NCBI GenBank assembly: GCA_016181215.1
Contig: JACOZS010000051.1
Coordinates: 1 to 6,643, forward strand
Direction of reading: 5' to 3'
Source of the DNA: Candidatus Woesearchaeota archaeon
Lineage (GTDB): Archaea > Nanobdellota > Nanobdellia > SCGC-AAA011-G17 > JACOZS01
DNA: 6,643 bases
Under the pieces are notes generated by a model. It had not been told where the DNA came from. It made no database searches and saw nothing but the letters and a program-made list of their open reading frames with translations. The position numbers and the translations under genes were made by a program. The stretch's first letter is position 1; each line of letters begins with the position of its first letter. Below are positions 5,064-6,643 of the stretch, piece by piece.

Positions 5064-5086
5064 AGTAATCTTTATATATGAGTAAT
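5064..5086 (+). promoter_or_regulatory. Promoter of the leader ORF and trmB-like gene
   Basis: The TATA-like TTTATATA (5071-5078) predicts a start site near 5101, just before the leader ORF. Direct repeats of AGTAAT at 5064-5069 and 5081-5086, 17 bp apart, flank the box on both sides. They are possible sites for autoregulation by the downstream regulator; this is inference. Confidence 0.4.
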
Positions 5087-5106
5087 TATACTTCAAATTA
5101 GAGTTT

Positions 5107-5166
5107 ATGCCTATGCACAGTGATAAAAACATAGAGTTCCTTAGGCGATTGGAAAAAAGAAGGTGA
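5107..5166 (+). CDS. Candidate 19-aa leader peptide before trmB
   Basis: An ATG-started frame encodes MPMHSDKNIEFLRRLEKRR and then TGA. The predicted start site from the TATA box at 5071-5078 is about 6 nt upstream, and a second in-frame ATG is at 5113, so it would be the first cistron on the trmB mRNA. The peptide is charged, probably helical and ends basic. It stops 16 bp before the trmB ATG, and the strong trmB Shine-Dalgarno begins 2 nt after its stop. The pattern would suit translational coupling or a regulatory leader peptide. A short frame like this can also occur by chance. Confidence 0.35.
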   Translation: MPMHSDKNIEFLRRLEKRR

Positions 5167-5168
5167 AA

Positions 5169-5176
5169 GAGGAGGG
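5169..5176 (+). promoter_or_regulatory. Strong Shine-Dalgarno of trmB-like gene
   Basis: GAGGAGGG ends 6 nt before the ATG at 5183. It fixes the start and shows that this gene is translated from a leadered or polycistronic mRNA. Confidence 0.7.
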
Positions 5177-5182
5177 TTTTAA

Positions 5183-5998
5183 ATGATAGTTAAAGATGAC
5201 TTTTTAGCTAAACTTAGACAGTTTTTTGGTCTTAATTTATACGAAGCAAGGATATGGACTGCCTTGCTTTCTCGGGGTATTTCTACCGCAGGCGAATTAT
5301 CAGATATAGGAAATGTCCCAAGGTCAAGAGCCTATGACGTCCTGGAATCTTTGGAGAAAAAAGGCTATGTTGTTATGAAGCTTGGAAAGCCAATAAAATA
5401 CCTAGCTGTAGATCCTTCAGAAGTTGTAGAGCGCGTAAAGAAGCTTGTAATGAAGGATGCCCAAGTTCGGGTTAAAAAACTTGAGGAATTAAAAGGAGCG
5501 GATGTTCTTAATGAATTAAATACTCTGCATACCCAGGGAGTTGAATTTGTAGAGCCGGCAGATTTATCTGGAGCCATAAGAGGAAGACATAACTTATACA
5601 CGCATCTTGAGACTATGATTAAAGGGGCTACCAAATCAGTAACTATAGTAACAACCTCAAAGGGCCTGTTAAGAAAGGTGGAAGCATTAAGGCCAGAGTT
5701 GGAAAGGTTAAAGAAAAAAGGAGTCAAAATTAAAATAGCAGCCCCAGTAACCAAAGAAAATTCATCCATTACCCAGGATATTGGAAGAATTGCAGAGGTT
5801 AGGCATGCTAAAAACCTCAATGCCAGGTTTGTCATAGTTGACGGCAAAGAGCTGCTGTTAATGGCACTGAACGATGAGGAAGTTCATCCAAGCTACGACG
5901 TAGGCATATGGATTAATACTCCGTACTTTGCGTCAGCAATGGAAGAAATTTTTAATTCAACCTGGAAAGGGCTGGAATCTGCTGATAAGGCAAGATAA
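5183..5998 (+). CDS. TrmB-family transcriptional regulator with PLD-like domain
   Basis: This archaeal TrmB-like regulator has 271 aa. Residues about 8-76 form a winged helix-turn-helix: FFGLNLYEARIW opening, helix 2 around AGELSDIGNVP, recognition helix around 45-60, and a beta wing ending KYLAVDP. Residues 79-105 are a charged, heptad-like helix probably used for dimerisation. Residues 117-265 resemble a single phospholipase-D-like fold (VTIVTTSKGLL strand, RFVIVDGKELLL strand-turn, WINTPYFASAMEEIF ending). The expected HxKxxxxD catalytic pattern reads N213-A-R215-F-V-I-V-D220, so His and Lys are replaced and hydrolase activity is unlikely; an effector-binding role fits better. TrmB proteins classically respond to sugars, but no transporter or sugar gene is nearby, so the ligand is unknown. 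The start is set by GAGGAGGG 6 nt upstream. It is 31 bp before argS, which has its own promoter. Confidence 0.88.
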   Translation: MIVKDDFLAKLRQFFGLNLYEARIWTALLSRGISTAGELSDIGNVPRSRAYDVLESLEKKGYVVMKLGKPIKYLAVDPSEVVERVKKLVMKDAQVRVKKLEELKGADVLNELNTLHTQGVEFVEPADLSGAIRGRHNLYTHLETMIKGATKSVTIVTTSKGLLRKVEALRPELERLKKKGVKIKIAAPVTKENSSITQDIGRIAEVRHAKNLNARFVIVDGKELLLMALNDEEVHPSYDVGIWINTPYFASAMEEIFNSTWKGLESADKAR

Positions 5999-6000
5999 CC

Positions 6001-6029
6001 TTTTTAAATCCCACTTTCTTTTCTTTTTT
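6001..6029 (+). promoter_or_regulatory. argS TATA box and T-rich terminator of trmB
   Basis: TTTAAAT (6003-6009) is centred 24 bp before the argS ATG at 6030, which predicts a leaderless transcript. The T/C-rich run 6015-6029 directly after it can act as the terminator of the upstream gene, so a 31-bp gap serves both jobs. Confidence 0.5.
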
Positions 6030-6643
6030 ATGGAATTCAAAAAAGAGATTTCTAAATTAGTCAAGAAATTCGTTAAGATTGATGTTCATGATTTACTTGA
6101 AGTTCCCCCGGATCCGTCTTTAGGAGATTATGCTCTGCCTTGTTTCACGCTTGCTAAAGCTTTAAAAAAATCTCCGAATCTCATAGCATCTGATTTAAGT
6201 TCAAAAATTAAGGCGGATTTTATTGAAAAAATAGAATTCAAAGGTCCATACTTAAATTTCTTTATAAAAAAAGAATTTCTTGCAAAAGAAACCTTGACAT
6301 TAATATTAAAATTAAAAGATAAATACGGTTCTTCTAATCTGGGGAAAGGAAAAAAAATAATCGTTGAAATGTCATCCCCAAACATCGCAAAACCATTCTC
6401 AATAGGCCATCTAAGAAGCACAATAATTGGAGAGTCTTTAAACAGAATACTTAGATTCAACGGTTATAAAACAATAAGAATAAACCATCTTGGAGACTGG
6501 GGCACTCAGTTTGGAAATCTAATCTATGCCTATAAACAATGGGGCAGTCCTAAAAAATTAAATAAGAACCCAATAACACATCTGCTTGAATTATACACAA
6601 AGTTCCACGAAAAAGCCAAACAAGATACAGATTTGGAAGAGCA
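6030..6643 (+). CDS. argS: Arginyl-tRNA synthetase, N-terminal part (cut by window)
   Basis: This class I synthetase charges tRNA-Arg with arginine and requires the tRNA for amino-acid activation. Translating from the ATG at 6030 gives 204 codons with no stop before the window end; the full enzyme usually has about 550-600 residues, so roughly a third is visible. Residues 1 to about 85 are the N-terminal tRNA D-loop-binding domain (PSLGDYALPCFTLAKAL, then an FKGPYLNFFI strand). The catalytic core opens with SSPNIAKPFSIGHLRS at 115-130, the ArgRS version of the HIGH motif (here S124-I-G-H127), followed by NHLGDWGTQFG at 152-162, a strong ArgRS signature. The KMSK region and the anticodon-binding domain lie outside. 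The start fits a TATA box 24 bp upstream and no RBS. Confidence 0.96.
   Translation, partial: MEFKKEISKLVKKFVKIDVHDLLEVPPDPSLGDYALPCFTLAKALKKSPNLIASDLSSKIKADFIEKIEFKGPYLNFFIKKEFLAKETLTLILKLKDKYGSSNLGKGKKIIVEMSSPNIAKPFSIGHLRSTIIGESLNRILRFNGYKTIRINHLGDWGTQFGNLIYAYKQWGSPKKLNKNPITHLLELYTKFHEKAKQDTDLEE

Noticed and set aside
5365..5847. 160-aa minus-strand frame inside the trmB-like gene
   Set aside because: It is antisense to a well-supported HTH regulator and has no own RBS or promoter.
6128..6460. 110-aa minus-strand frame in the argS region
   Set aside because: The plus strand encodes ArgRS with the SIGHLRS signature, so this is antisense shadow.

Overview
The window reads as a stretch of an AT-rich archaeal chromosome. 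The archaeal signs are a tubulin-superfamily FtsZ of the archaeal type, a monomeric ATP-dependent DNA ligase of archaeal length (555 aa), a TrmB-family regulator, and a non-initiator tRNA(CAU) with no encoded CCA. TATA boxes lie about 24-27 bp before several start codons, as in leaderless archaeal transcripts. Short intergenic gaps and many poly-T tracts after genes fit a small-genome lineage such as DPANN (Woesearchaeota/Pacearchaeota-like), but that placement is inference and not secure.

Layout from left to right: (1) a membrane-anchored, four-cysteine hypothetical protein (2-502, +) with a T-rich terminator. (2) A 406-bp AT-rich non-coding region with several inverted repeats, two of which share the same 6-nt loop, leading into ftsZ (909-2003, +). 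(3) The end of ftsZ and its 3' flank, which form three successive GC-rich hairpins; the stop codon lies in the loop of the first, and the last is followed by T-rich sequence. (4) A tRNA(CAU) on the minus strand (2153-2227), convergent with ftsZ. (5) A 100-aa protein of unknown function (2392-2694, +), convergent with (6) a nitroreductase-family flavoprotein (2703-3326, -). (7) An ATP-dependent DNA ligase (3364-5031, +), divergent from the nitroreductase across a 37-bp gap that holds both promoters. (8) A short leader ORF (5107-5166, 19 aa) just upstream of a TrmB-like regulator with a degenerate phospholipase-D-type C-terminal domain (5183-5998, +). (9) The first 204 codons of arginyl-tRNA synthetase (from 6030, +), cut by the window end.

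The genes are mostly housekeeping (division, replication/repair, translation) plus one redox enzyme and one regulator. They look mostly independently transcribed: nearly every gene has its own TATA-like element. ftsZ and trmB differ in having strong Shine-Dalgarno sequences; the others appear leaderless. I saw no CRISPR array, insertion sequence, transposase or defence system. The least ordinary material is non-coding: the ftsZ 5' repeat cluster, the ftsZ 3' triple hairpin, and the leader ORF before trmB.
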